From NCBI RefSeq assembly GCF_007997005.1, contig NZ_VOSL01000056.1, forward strand, positions 1-41,562: a DNA stretch of 41,562 nucleotides. Reading direction: 5' to 3'. Position numbers and translations under genes: made by a program. Numbering within the stretch: position 1 is the stretch's first letter; each line of letters starts with the position of its first letter. This DNA is from Lujinxingia vulgaris. Lineage in GTDB: Bacteria > Myxococcota_A > Bradymonadia > Bradymonadales > Bradymonadaceae. The notes beneath the pieces were generated by a model. It saw nothing but the letters and a program-made list of their open reading frames with translations. It had not been told where the DNA came from and did not search any database. This document shows positions 8,527-17,001 of the stretch, piece by piece.

Positions 8527-11500
8527 TCAGTAGCCGAGGTTGGGCGCGAGCCAGCGCTCGACCTCGGCGACGCTCATCTGTTTGCGCCGCGCGTAGTCTT
8601 TGATCTGGTCCTCGCCCACGTCGCCCACGCGCAGATAACGCGCCTCGGGGTGGCCAAAGTACCAGCCGCTGACCGCGGCGGTGGGCCACATCGCAAAGCT
8701 CTCGGTGAGCTTGAGCCCCGCGCGCCTCTCCACGTCGAGCAGCTCCCAGAGTTTGGCCTTCTCGGTGTGGTCCGGGCAGGCCGGGTAGCCCGGCGCCGGG
8801 CGAATCCCCCGATACTTCTCGGCGATGAGCTCCTCATTGCTCAGCGACTCGCCGCGCCCGTAACCCCAGGCCTCCCTGGCCTGGCGATGCAGATACTCCG
8901 CGAAGGCTTCGGCCAGGCGATCTGCGAGCACCTTGACCATGATCGCGCGGTAGTCGTCGTGGTCGGCGTGGTAGCGCGCCACGAGCTCATCGACCCCGTG
9001 CCCGGCACAGACCGCAAACGCCCCGATGTAGTCGTCGAGCCCGCTCGCCACCGGCGCGACATAGTCGGCGAGGCAGCGGTTGGCCTGCTCCTCCCCGTGA
9101 CGCTTACGCTGCTGACGCAGCATGCAGAGGCGCTCCTGCACCGTCTGACGCGTCTCATCTTCAAAGAGCAAAATATCGTCGCCCTCGGCGTTCGCCGGGA
9201 AGAACCCCCAGGCGGCGCTGGCGCGCAACGAGCGATCGGCCACGATCTGATCGAGCATCCGCCGGCCGTTATCGAAGGTCTCGCGCGCGATCTCGCGATA
9301 ACGCTCGTCATCCAGCACCTGCGGGTAGGCCCCGCGGATCTCCCAGGCCACAAAGAAGGGCGTCCAGTCGATGTAGGGGATCAACGCCTCCAGCGAGAGG
9401 TCGTCGATCTGGCGCACGCCCAGAAAGCTCGGCGTGGCGATGTCTTCGGGCTTAAAGGCAATGGGCGTACGCCGGGCGCGCGCCTCCTCCAGGCTTAGGA
9501 GCGGGCGCTTGTTGCGCTGCTTGTAGATCTCGCGGTCGCGGGCCTGCTGCTCCCGGTTCTCCTCGATGTAGGCCTCCTTCTCATCGCCCAGAAGCCCGCC
9601 CACCGCCGCGCCCACCCGCGACGCGTCCACAACATGCACCACCGCCCCGCTGTAGTTGGGCGAGATCTTGATCGAGGTATGCCTGCGACTTGTGGTGGCG
9701 CCGCCAATCAAGAGCGGCACCTTCATGCCGCGCCTCTCCATCTCGCTGGCCACGTGCACCATCTCGTCGAGCGAGGGGGTGATCAGCCCGCTCAAGCCCA
9801 GAACGTCGGCGTGATGCTCCTCCACCGCGTCCAGGATCTGCTCGGCCGGCACCATCACGCCCAGGTCCACCACCTCGTAGTTGTTGCAGCCCAGCACCAC
9901 CCCCACGATGTTTTTGCCGATGTCGTGCACATCGCCTTTGACCGTGGCCATCACAATGGTACCGCGCCCCTCGGCCTCGCCATCCTCTTTCTCGGCCTCC
10001 ATCCGGGGCAACAAGATCGCCACAGCCTTCTTCATCGCCCGGGCGCTCTTGACCACCTGGGGCAAGAACATCTTGCCCTCACCAAAGAGATCGCCCACCA
10101 CGCCCATCCCCGCCATCAGCGGACCTTCGATGATGTCGAGCGCCCGCGGATAGAGCTCCAGCGCCTCGTTCACATCGACGTCCACATAATCGACGATGCC
10201 CTTGACCAGCGCATGCTTGAGACGCTCCTCAACCGTGCCCTCGCGCCATTTGGCCTCACTGGCCTCCCGACGCGGATCGGCGCTGTAGCTGGTCGAAAAA
10301 TCCACCAGGCGCTCGGTGGCATCCGGCCGACGGTTGAGCAGCATGTCTTCGACAAGCTCCAACAACTCCGGGTTGATCTCGTCGTACACCTCAATCTGCC
10401 CGGCGTTGACGATGCCCATATCCAGGCCGGCCTTGATCGCGTGGTACAAAAACGCCGCGTTGATCGCCTCGCGCACCGCATCCTGACCGCGGAACGAGAA
10501 GGAGACGTTGCTCACCCCGCCGACCGTCTTAACCCCCTCGATCTCGCTCTTGATGGCGCGCACGCCCTCGATAAAGCCCACCGCGTAGTCGTCGTGCTCG
10601 GCCATGCCGGTGCCCACGGTGAGGATGTTGGCGTCGAAGATGATGTCCTGCGCTCCGAAGCCCACGTCCTTCAAGATCGCCACGGCGCGGTGCGCGATGC
10701 GCCGGCGATGCTCAAGCGTGACCGCCTGCCCCTCTTCATCAAAGAGCATCACGACCACCGCCGCCCCGTAACGCCTTATCGTCTCGGCCTGGCGCCGGAA
10801 CACCTCCTCGCCCTCCTTAAGGCTGATGGAGTTCACAATGGCCTTGCCCTGCACGCACTTGAGCCCGGCCTCGATCACCTCCCAACGCGACGAATCGATC
10901 ATGATCGGCAGCTTGCTGATCTCCGGCTCAGTCGCGATCAGGTTCAAGAAATCCGTCATCACCTTTGCGGAGTCGAGCATCCCGTCGTCGACGTTGATGT
11001 CCAGGATGTTGGCGCCGCCCTCAACCTGATGGCGCGCCACCGAGAGCGCCTCTTCGTAATCTTCGGCGCGGATCAGCCGCGCAAACTTGCGCGAGCCGGT
11101 CACGTTGGTGCGCTCGCCAACCATCGTGAAGTTGGCGTCGGGGCGCAGCACACAGGGCTCCAGCCCCGAGAAACGCGTCAGGGTGTCGCCCGCCGGCGGC
11201 ACGCGCGGGGCGTAGGTGCTCACGCGCTCAGCAATCGCACCGATATGCTCCGGGGTGGTGCCGCAGCAGCCTCCCACCACGTTGAGCCAGCCCTGCTGCG
11301 CAAACTCCTCGATGATCGTGGCCATCTGCGCGGCCGACTGCTCGTACTCCCCGAACTCGTTGGGCAGCCCGGCGTTGGGGTAGCAGCTCGTGTAGATCGG
11401 CGCGATACGCGCGAGCTCCCCCATAAAGGGGCGCATCTCTTCGGCGCCCAGCGCGCAGTTGATGCCCACGCTTAAGGGGCGAGCGTGGGCCACCGAGGTC

Positions 11501-12198
11501 CAGAAGGCCTCGATGGTCTGGCCGGAGAGGGTGCGCCCGCTGCGATCGGTGATCGTCACCGAGATCATCAGCGGCAGCCGCTCCCCGCGTCGCTCAAAGA
11601 CCTCCTCCATCGCCACAATGAAGGCTTTGAGGTTGAGCGTATCAAAGACCGTCTCGGCCAGGAGCAGGTCGACACCCCCGTCCATCAACCCCTCGATCTG
11701 CTCGGCGTAGGCCTCACGGATTTCATCAAAGCTCACCGCGCGGTACATCGGGCGGTTCACATCCGGCGACATCGAGAGCGCGCGGTTGGTCGGGCCCACC
11801 GATCCGGCCACAAAACGCGGGCGCTCCCCCGGCCGCGCGCTCACCTCCCGGGCCACCTCCACCGCGAGCTTCGCGGCGGCCACGTTGAGCTCATAGACGA
11901 TGTCTTCGAGGTCGTAGTCCGCCATCGAGATGCGCTGGGCGTTAAAGGTGTTCGTCTCGATGATGTCGGCGCCCGCCTCCAGATATTCGCGGTGAATCGC
12001 GCCGATCACATCCGGCCGCGTCATCGCCAGCAGGTCGTTGTTGCCCTGCAGGGGGCTGGGGTGGTCGGCAAAGCGCTCCCCCCGAAAGTCGGCCTCTTGC
12101 AGTTTATGGCGCTGGATCATCGTGCCCATCGCCCCGTCCAACACCAGGATGCGTTCGTTCAACGCCGCTTCGATTCCACTGACCTTCGACTCGTCCAT
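8527..12198 (-). CDS. metH: Cobalamin-dependent methionine synthase
   Basis: 1223 aa from the ATG at 12198, preceded by aaggag; E. coli MetH is 1227 aa. It moves a methyl group from 5-methyltetrahydrofolate through cobalamin to homocysteine. All four modules are visible in order. The homocysteine domain has [12 protein letters not shown] and the three zinc cysteines ([11 protein letters not shown] and GGCCGTTP). The folate domain has [11 protein letters not shown]. The cobalamin domain has the base-off motif [11 protein letters not shown] (lower-ligand His) and [11 protein letters not shown]. The C-terminal part is the AdoMet-dependent activation domain ([11 protein letters not shown]; the [12 protein letters not shown] motif). 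No disruption seen. A separate nfu gene lies upstream beyond a terminator, and the metH leader is strongly structured. Confidence 0.98.
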   Translation of the reverse strand: MDESKVSGIEAALNERILVLDGAMGTMIQRHKLQEADFRGERFADHPSPLQGNNDLLAMTRPDVIGAIHREYLEAGADIIETNTFNAQRISMADYDLEDIVYELNVAAAKLAVEVAREVSARPGERPRFVAGSVGPTNRALSMSPDVNRPMYRAVSFDEIREAYAEQIEGLMDGGVDLLLAETVFDTLNLKAFIVAMEEVFERRGERLPLMISVTITDRSGRTLSGQTIEAFWTSVAHARPLSVGINCALGAEEMRPFMGELARIAPIYTSCYPNAGLPNEFGEYEQSAAQMATIIEEFAQQGWLNVVGGCCGTTPEHIGAIAERVSTYAPRVPPAGDTLTRFSGLEPCVLRPDANFTMVGERTNVTGSRKFARLIRAEDYEEALSVARHQVEGGANILDINVDDGMLDSAKVMTDFLNLIATEPEISKLPIMIDSSRWEVIEAGLKCVQGKAIVNSISLKEGEEVFRRQAETIRRYGAAVVVMLFDEEGQAVTLEHRRRIAHRAVAILKDVGFGAQDIIFDANILTVGTGMAEHDDYAVGFIEGVRAIKSEIEGVKTVGGVSNVSFSFRGQDAVREAINAAFLYHAIKAGLDMGIVNAGQIEVYDEINPELLELVEDMLLNRRPDATERLVDFSTSYSADPRREASEAKWREGTVEERLKHALVKGIVDYVDVDVNEALELYPRALDIIEGPLMAGMGVVGDLFGEGKMFLPQVVKSARAMKKAVAILLPRMEAEKEDGEAEGRGTIVMATVKGDVHDIGKNIVGVVLGCNNYEVVDLGVMVPAEQILDAVEEHHADVLGLSGLITPSLDEMVHVASEMERRGMKVPLLIGGATTSRRHTSIKISPNYSGAVVHVVDASRVGAAVGGLLGDEKEAYIEENREQQARDREIYKQRNKRPLLSLEEARARRTPIAFKPEDIATPSFLGVRQIDDLSLEALIPYIDWTPFFVAWEIRGAYPQVLDDERYREIARETFDNGRRMLDQIVADRSLRASAAWGFFPANAEGDDILLFEDETRQTVQERLCMLRQQRKRHGEEQANRCLADYVAPVASGLDDYIGAFAVCAGHGVDELVARYHADHDDYRAIMVKVLADRLAEAFAEYLHRQAREAWGYGRGESLSNEELIAEKYRGIRPAPGYPACPDHTEKAKLWELLDVERRAGLKLTESFAMWPTAAVSGWYFGHPEARYLRVGDVGEDQIKDYARRKQMSVAEVERWLAPNLGY

Positions 12199-12365
12199 CC
12201 GACCACTCCTTGCCGCCCTCTTCGAAAGGGCGGCGGCCTCGTACCGGGTCACCCGGAACGCAGGCACGGATCCGGCGACGCCACCGGGCGCCGCGCACCA
12301 TCAGCAAAAGCGCCGGCCTTAAAGCGGCGCTCTCACCTTCTCAACCTTCCACAAACGTCCTGCCC
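12199..12365 (-). promoter_or_regulatory. Structured metH leader (candidate regulatory RNA)
   Basis: Read on the minus strand, the 165-nt stretch upstream of metH has a 7-bp terminator-like hairpin (12309-12315 with 12325-12331) followed by four U. A GC hairpin ccggg-tga-cccgg follows. The last hairpin has a perfect 8-bp stem (12212-12219 with 12227-12234) and ends directly against the aaggag ribosome binding site. I could not match it to the cobalamin, SAM or SAH riboswitch consensus. Confidence 0.45.
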
Positions 12366-12403
12366 AAAAAAAACAGGCGCGGACCGCTACCGGTCGCGCG
12401 CCT
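12366..12403 (-). terminator. Rho-independent terminator after nfu
   Basis: Minus-strand stem of 11 bp with one bulged base (12376-12386 with 12391-12402), 4-nt loop, then eight T. It lies 47 nt past the nfu stop. Confidence 0.88.
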
Positions 12404-12449
12404 TCAACGTCCCGCTCGCCAGCTTAGCAGGCGCAGCGTGCTCCCTCAC

Positions 12450-12722
12450 TCAAAAGGGGCTCTCGGTATAATAAGGGTTATCACCCGAGCCGTGGTCGGT
12501 CACGTCGATGATCTGGGCGATCTCGTCGTTGAACGCCTCGCGCAAGAGGCGCTCCACGCCCTGCTTGAGCGTGGCCGACGAGGCCGCGCACCCCTGACAG
12601 CCGCCCATCATCTGGATGTAGACGTTGCGATCGAGGTAATCCACAAGCTCGATGCGCCCGCCGTGCCCGGCGACAAAGGGGTTGATCTCATCGTCGATAA
12701 GTTTCTGAATCTGTCGTCGCAT
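12450..12722 (-). CDS. NifU C-terminal domain (Nfu-type) Fe-S scaffold protein
   Basis: 90 aa, a stand-alone Nfu domain. The signature GGCQGCAASSATLKQGVE holds the CxxC pair (about residues 42-45) that holds or transfers a [4Fe-4S] cluster, and the N-terminus IQKLIDDEINPFVAGHGGRIELV is the usual start of the fold. The ATG at 12722 has ggag about 8 nt upstream. It should work in the cytoplasm as a carrier delivering Fe-S clusters to client enzymes. The length is at the short end for Nfu proteins, with no N-terminal A-type domain. It is followed by its own terminator, so it is not in an operon with metH. It is divergent from the nucleoside transporter gene. Confidence 0.93.
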   Translation of the reverse strand: MRRQIQKLIDDEINPFVAGHGGRIELVDYLDRNVYIQMMGGCQGCAASSATLKQGVERLLREAFNDEIAQIIDVTDHGSGDNPYYTESPF

Positions 12723-12895
12723 CGCCTTAACTCCGCGTTAAAAATATCGTCTGAGGCATCGCTGCCGGTCTCATTCTCCCCGACTTCAGCAGGGCACCAC
12801 CTGTAGCTGAGCGCCCACTCACCCGGCAAAACTCACCGGCTTCGGTATAGCCAACGAGGGCACCTTTGCCAACATTCCTGCTCGCAGAGGCCGCC

Positions 12896-12923
12896 TTGTC
12901 ACAGGGAAGACTTTGGGCATAGA
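12896..12923 (+). promoter_or_regulatory. Weak candidate promoter of nucleoside-salvage genes
   Basis: TTGTCA (12896-12901), 16-nt spacer, CATAGA (12918-12923), giving a leader of about 32 nt to the ATG at 12963. The -10 match is poor. Confidence 0.25.
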
Positions 12924-12962
12924 GTGGCGCGTCTCTCGGCCCCTTTTCGTGGAGCAGCCCCT

Positions 12963-14771
12963 ATGCATAGCCCCCGCCAGTTGGCTCAGCGTCGCATCCT
13001 CTACGCGATGGCGTGGTTCGTCTTTCTCTTCTGCTCATCGGTCATTGCCACCGGCATGGTCGTCGGGCGCACGTCCACCTCGGTCGCCCAGGAGATCGCG
13101 CAGCCGGACTCCGGCAGCGACGATACAGGTGAGCTGGCCGACGCTGGCGAGTCACCCGCGCTTCCCGACGAAGCCGCGGCCTCCCCGCCTCCGGCTGAAG
13201 CTGACCAGGTCGAGGAGGCTCTGGACGACGAGGCCACCGACACCGTCGCCGCCGCTGGCGAGTCGGCCAACGAGGAAGCCCCCGAGAACGCCGCCGCCGA
13301 CGCCGTCGACGCACAGAGCGCCGAGCCCGAGACGATCGAGCTCAGCCGCATGAAGGGCGAGGAGTCGAGCTTCTTTGAGAAATTCATCAGCTTCTTTGGC
13401 ATCTTCGCGCTTCTGGGCGTGGCCTGGCTGATGTCGACCAACCGCCGCAAAGTCGACTGGAAGCTCGTGGGCATCGGCACCGGCCTGCAGCTTCTCTTCG
13501 CTCTCTTTATCTTCTACGTGCCCGGCGGCCAGAAGGTCTTTGAGGTCGCCACCGTCGCCGTCAGCAAGCTCCTTGAGTTCACCAACACCGGCGCCGACTT
13601 CATCTTCTCAAGCTACGTGACGGGCTCGGTCGAGGGCGGGCTGATCAACTTCGCGTTTGCCGTGCTGCCCACCATCATCTTCTTCAGCGCCCTGATGACC
13701 GTGCTCTACCACCTGGGCATCATGCAGAAGCTCGTGCATATGTTCGCCTGGGTGATGCAGCGCACCATGGGCATCAGCGGCGCAGAAAGCATGTCGGCCG
13801 CCGCCAACATCTTCGTGGGCCAGACCGAGGCCCCGCTCGTCGTCAAACCCTTCGTCAAGAACATGACGATGTCGGAGCTGATGGTCGTGATGACCGGCGG
13901 TTTTGCCACGGTGGCCGGCGGGGTGCTGGCCATCTACGTGGGCATGATGGAGCCCTCCTTCCCCGATATCGCCGGCCACCTGCTGGCGGCGTCGGTGATG
14001 AGCGCGCCTGCGGCGCTGGTGATCGCCAAGATCATCTACCCGGAGACCGACCACCCCATGACCGCCGGCAAGCTCGAGATGGAAGACCTGCGCGAGGACG
14101 TCAACGTGCTCGACGCCGCCAGCCGCGGCGCCGCCGAGGGCATGAAACTCGCGCTCAACGTCGCCGCGATGCTTCTGGCCTTCATCGCGCTTATTGAGCT
14201 TGTGAACTACCTGATCACCTGGCCCAGCATGATGATCAACACATCCACCCTGGGCTCACTGGCCGAGGCTTTTGCCGCCGGTGGCATGGCGCTCCCCGAG
14301 GGCTGCGACCCGGCCACCGTGGCCGACGCCGCGGTGGTGGGCTGCATTGAGACGATGCAGGCCGCCCCGGGCATGACCGCCTCCTGGGTAGCCCCGGTGA
14401 TCACCATGCAGGACATCTTCGGCTACATCTTCTGGCCCTTCGCCTGGGTGATGGGCGTGCCGGCCGAGGACTGCTACACGATTGCGCGTCTGCTCGGTGA
14501 GAAGATGGTCATCAACGAGCTCGTGGCCTACGGCAGCCTCCAGCAGCTTCTGCTCGACCCGAACGTCGTGCTCTCGGAGCGCTCCATCATCATCGCCACC
14601 TACGCGCTCTGCGGCTTTGCCAACTTCGGGTCCATCGGCATTCAGCTCGGTGGCATCGGCGGCATCGCCCCCGAGCGCAAGGGCGATCTTGCGCGCATCG
14701 CGCTGCGCGCGATGTTCGGCGGCACCCTGGCGGCGTTCATGACCGCCACCATCGCCGGCATTCTCATCTAA
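12963..14771 (+). CDS. CNT-family nucleoside transporter with acidic N-terminal extension
   Basis: 602 aa from the ATG at 12963 (ggag 7 nt upstream); the frame extends to a GTG at 12924 without a better site. The core is a concentrative (H+ or Na+ symport) nucleoside transporter: many hydrophobic helices, the substrate-site motif NIFVGQTEAPLVV (about residue 285), and the closing region LCGFANFGSIGIQLGGIGGIAPERKGDLARIALRAMFGGTLAAFMTA typical of Nucleos_tra2_C (split here only for reading). The core starts at about residue 130. Before it is a signal-like hydrophobic segment (residues 18-35), then about 85 residues rich in Asp, Glu, Ala and Pro, presumably periplasmic. A loop at about residues 440-470 carries two extra Cys (GCDPATVADAAVVGC). 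It is followed by punA and cdd, so imported nucleosides would be processed by its neighbours. Confidence 0.92.
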   Translation: MHSPRQLAQRRILYAMAWFVFLFCSSVIATGMVVGRTSTSVAQEIAQPDSGSDDTGELADAGESPALPDEAAASPPPAEADQVEEALDDEATDTVAAAGESANEEAPENAAADAVDAQSAEPETIELSRMKGEESSFFEKFISFFGIFALLGVAWLMSTNRRKVDWKLVGIGTGLQLLFALFIFYVPGGQKVFEVATVAVSKLLEFTNTGADFIFSSYVTGSVEGGLINFAFAVLPTIIFFSALMTVLYHLGIMQKLVHMFAWVMQRTMGISGAESMSAAANIFVGQTEAPLVVKPFVKNMTMSELMVVMTGGFATVAGGVLAIYVGMMEPSFPDIAGHLLAASVMSAPAALVIAKIIYPETDHPMTAGKLEMEDLREDVNVLDAASRGAAEGMKLALNVAAMLLAFIALIELVNYLITWPSMMINTSTLGSLAEAFAAGGMALPEGCDPATVADAAVVGCIETMQAAPGMTASWVAPVITMQDIFGYIFWPFAWVMGVPAEDCYTIARLLGEKMVINELVAYGSLQQLLLDPNVVLSERSIIIATYALCGFANFGSIGIQLGGIGGIAPERKGDLARIALRAMFGGTLAAFMTATIAGILI

Positions 14772-14913
14772 TTTTTTCATTCATGACTGCGGCGCTCGCC
14801 AGACTTTTTCTATTTTTTGGGCCTGGCGAGCGCTTCCCCCGCTGAATGTGGCGAGCTCCTCGCGCTGAGCGCCTCGCCAGCCCCCCCTTACTTCGAACCA
14901 TTGGAGATCGATT
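14772..14913 (+). promoter_or_regulatory. Structured intergenic region with competing hairpins between transporter and punA
   Basis: Arm A (14792-14802) pairs perfectly over 11 bp with arm B (14823-14833). A third segment C (14869-14880) is nearly the same as A and can pair with B instead, or with a copy of ggcgag at about 14850. T-rich runs lie in the A-B loop. The ribosome binding site of punA (about 14902) lies after C. This looks like a folding switch or a processing site; it is not a classic terminator. Confidence 0.45.
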
Positions 14914-15759
14914 ATGGCAAAGCACACCTCCGATCTGGCTGAGCGCGCGCAGGCCAGCGCTGATTTTCTCAAAACTCGCATCAGCGAGAGCCCCCGCATC
15001 GCCATGATCCTGGGGAGCGGCCTGGGCGCCATCGGCGACCAGCTCGATGACGCCGTCGCCATCGACTACAGCGAGATCCCCCACTTCCCCGTCTCGGGTG
15101 TGGAAGGTCACAAGGGCCGCCTGGTCTTCGGCAAGCTCGAAGGCGTGCCGGTGGTCGTGATGCAGGGCCGCTCGCACTTCTATGAGGGCTGGACGATGCA
15201 GGAGGTGACCTTCCCGGTGCGCGCCTTCCACCTGATGGGCATCGACCACCTGGTGGTCACCAACTCCGCCGGCGGCATCAACGCCGACTACGCCCCGGGC
15301 GACCTGATGATCATCTGCGATCAGGTCAACTTCACCGGCCAGAACCCCCTGCACGGCCCCAACGAAGACGCGTTTGGCCCGCGCTTCCCCGACATGAGCG
15401 ATCCCTACGCAAAAGAGCTCCGCGAGCTCCTGCACGCCGTGGCCCGGGAGCGGGACATTGAGGTCAAAGAGGGCGTCTACGCCGGGGTCGCCGGCCCCAG
15501 CTACGAGACCCCGGCGGAGGTGCGCATGCTGCGCACGATGGGCGGTGACGCCGTGGGCATGTCGACGGTGCCCGAGGTCATCGTCGCCAACCACTGTGGC
15601 ATGAAGGTCGCCGGCATCAGCTGCATCACCAACTTCGCCGCCGGCTTGAGCGACACAAAGCTCCACCACGACGAGGTCAAAGAGACCGCCGACCGCGTCC
15701 GCGAGACCTTCACCGGTCTTGTCCGTGGCCTGATCAAAGCCCTGGGCAAGACCCTCTGA
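14914..15759 (+). CDS. punA: Purine nucleoside phosphorylase (trimeric, inosine/guanosine type)
   Basis: 281 aa, normal for the trimeric PNP family. It splits inosine, guanosine and deoxy forms with phosphate to give free base and ribose 1-phosphate. Visible motifs: phosphate-binding ILGSGLG (about residues 30-37) and GRSHFYEG (about 85-92), VTNSAGGIN (about 113-121), GVYAGVAGPSYETPAEVRML (about 190-209) and the base-site region AVGMSTVPEVIVA. Then comes ITNFAAGLSD, where the Asn is the expected purine-contact residue. The ATG at 14914 has ggag about 8 nt upstream. It lies between the nucleoside transporter and cdd, 36 bp before cdd, so the three probably form a salvage operon. Confidence 0.95.
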   Translation: MAKHTSDLAERAQASADFLKTRISESPRIAMILGSGLGAIGDQLDDAVAIDYSEIPHFPVSGVEGHKGRLVFGKLEGVPVVVMQGRSHFYEGWTMQEVTFPVRAFHLMGIDHLVVTNSAGGINADYAPGDLMIICDQVNFTGQNPLHGPNEDAFGPRFPDMSDPYAKELRELLHAVARERDIEVKEGVYAGVAGPSYETPAEVRMLRTMGGDAVGMSTVPEVIVANHCGMKVAGISCITNFAAGLSDTKLHHDEVKETADRVRETFTGLVRGLIKALGKTL

Positions 15760-15795
15760 GCCGGCGGCTCCACACCCACCTGACGGGAGGCACGC

Positions 15796-16236
15796 ATGAG
15801 TGAGCAGGACGAGCCCTTTGGCGCCATCTCCGAGAAGGACTGGCAGCGACTGGAGAAGGCGGCCATCGCCGTGCGCGAGCGCGCCTACGTGCCCTACTCC
15901 CGCTTCCCGGTGGGCGCCGCCCTGCTCACCCCCGATGGCGACATCGTGGTGGGCTGCAACGTGGAGAACGCCACGATCGGCGCCACGGTCTGCGCCGAGC
16001 GCAACGCCATCGGCACCGCCGTCGCCTCCAACCAGCGCGAGTTCGTGGCCCTCTGCGTCGTCACCGACGTCGATGAGCCCTCGGCCCCCTGCGGCATCTG
16101 CCGCCAGGTGCTGGCCGAGTTCTGCGACGACCTGCCGATTTTGATGATCAACACCCGCGGCGATCGACGCTTCACCACCCTCGACCAGCTCTTGCCGATG
16201 CGTTTCTCCGGCCGCGATTTTCTGGAAAAGGGCTAA
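15796..16236 (+). CDS. cdd: Cytidine deaminase
   Basis: 146 aa, the size of homotetrameric cytidine deaminases. It hydrolyses cytidine and deoxycytidine to uridine and deoxyuridine. The start-side motif YVPYSRFPVGAALL and the substrate loop GCNVENA are present. Zinc ligands are seen in VCAERNAI (Cys, with the catalytic Glu beside it) and in APCGICRQVL (two Cys in PCxxC). The ATG has gggagg 6 nt upstream. It is the last gene of the transporter-punA-cdd cluster; the nearest clear terminator is 200 bp on, so it has a long 3' UTR or an extra RNA follows it. Confidence 0.95.
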   Translation: MSEQDEPFGAISEKDWQRLEKAAIAVRERAYVPYSRFPVGAALLTPDGDIVVGCNVENATIGATVCAERNAIGTAVASNQREFVALCVVTDVDEPSAPCGICRQVLAEFCDDLPILMINTRGDRRFTTLDQLLPMRFSGRDFLEKG

Positions 16237-16313
16237 ACCGCTTTTTTTTGCGTGGTGTTGAGCTGCATGCCCGGGCCTTCGGGGGCGTCGGGCGAGCCAG
16301 CGCTCCCGATGGT

Positions 16314-16325
16314 GTGTTCGAACAC
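16314..16325. repeat. Perfect 12-bp palindrome GTGTTCGAACAC
   Basis: Perfect palindrome 78 bp after the cdd stop, long enough to be an operator for a dimeric regulator or a small RNA hairpin. Nothing else identifies its role. Confidence 0.4.
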
Positions 16326-16435
16326 GCTTGCGACGCCTTATCGCCGTCCACGCACCCCTCAACAGGCTTTCGAGAGGTTTTTTCCGCATCAAACACGCCG
16401 GTCCTACCCTTCGCCTCGTCATCGGACGGCTGCCG

Positions 16436-16468
16436 AGCGGCCGCGAAGCGTTCGCGGCGCTTTTTTTG
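16436..16468 (+). terminator. Rho-independent terminator
   Basis: An 11-bp stem with one bulge (agc and gccgcgaa with ttcgcggc and gct), 3-nt loop, followed by seven T (16461-16467). It ends either the cdd transcript or a separate RNA from 16237-16460. Confidence 0.8.
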
Positions 16469-16569
16469 TCTCTAAAACCTTCCACAAAGCCTTTGTCGGC
16501 CGGATTTTAACGCGCGAGCACGCTGCGAGCCGCTTCGCTCGTCAGGTCAGGCGGGCGATCGCCACGATC

Positions 16570-16660
16570 AAGGCTTCGCAAACGCGTGCCTCGCCCCCCG
16601 AGACGCAGCGAAGCCTTCGCGACGCGCGCACGCCTCACCAGGCATGCGGCGAAGGCTTCG
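16570..16660. repeat. Three-arm inverted repeat (REP-like or switch-like)
   Basis: Arm A 16570-16579 (AAGGCTTCGC), arm B 16608-16620 (GCGAAGCCTTCGC) and arm C 16649-16660 (GCGAAGGCTTCG). A and B pair over 10 bp; B and C pair over 12 bp. Each intervening loop has its own smaller stem (CTCG with CGAG; CGCA with TGCG and GCCT with AGGC). This may be a palindromic repeat unit of the genome or a structured RNA. Confidence 0.55.
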
Positions 16661-16746
16661 GAATCCAAATTTCAATTTGAAAGAAGGTCGCTTAAGCGCA
16701 TCAACGCTGAGCGATCGCCCCTCGGCCCCTCCGGAACTCCCAGGGC

Positions 16747-16792
16747 GGGGACCCACAAGGGGTCCCCCTACGGTGGCGGGTGGTGGGGACCC
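16747..16792. repeat. GGGGACCC three-arm repeat
   Basis: GGGGACCC at 16747-16754 and again at 16785-16792, with GGGTCCCC at 16760-16767 between them, so the middle copy can pair with either flank over 8 bp. Confidence 0.55.
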
Positions 16793-17001
16793 ACTTTGCG
16801 ATTGCCCTGCGACGAGGGTGGGATCGGCTATCGGCCGCTGAGACGATCTGGCACATTTCTGGCAGGGGCGACGCCCGGTGTTCACACGCGCACCTTTTGC
16901 ATGGTCGGGCTCCTTCCCTTTTCCCTTCGGCGCCGTCCTGGTCTACACTGCTGGCTCACCGACCTAAGTCGTCACGCATCAGCTCGCCGCGGACCCTCGC
17001 T

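Larger units (their letters stand above)
16237..17001. other. Long gene-free region rich in inverted repeats
   Basis: 765 bp without a convincing coding region; the frames crossing it have no family features or ribosome binding sites. It contains a 12-bp palindrome, a terminator at 16436-16468, a three-arm inverted repeat (16570-16660), a 10-bp palindrome CGCTTAAGCG (16689-16698), and a three-arm GGGGACCC set (16747-16792). The promoter of the kinase gene should lie in its last part; TACACT at 16944-16949 is a possible -10 with no good -35. Confidence 0.55.

Noticed and set aside
9634..11475. 613-aa plus-strand frame opposite metH
   Set aside because: It is the antisense shadow of metH, rich in His/Arg/Gly with no family features; high GC gives long antisense frames.
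12199..12365. SAH, SAM or cobalamin riboswitch upstream of metH
   Set aside because: Known conserved boxes for these classes are not found; only generic hairpins are visible.
14764..16485. 573-aa minus-strand frame across punA and cdd
   Set aside because: It covers two clearly real plus-strand genes and has no motifs of its own.
16252..16680. Short frames in the gene-free region after cdd
   Set aside because: Arg/Pro-rich translations overlap a terminator and inverted repeats; no ribosome binding site or family similarity.
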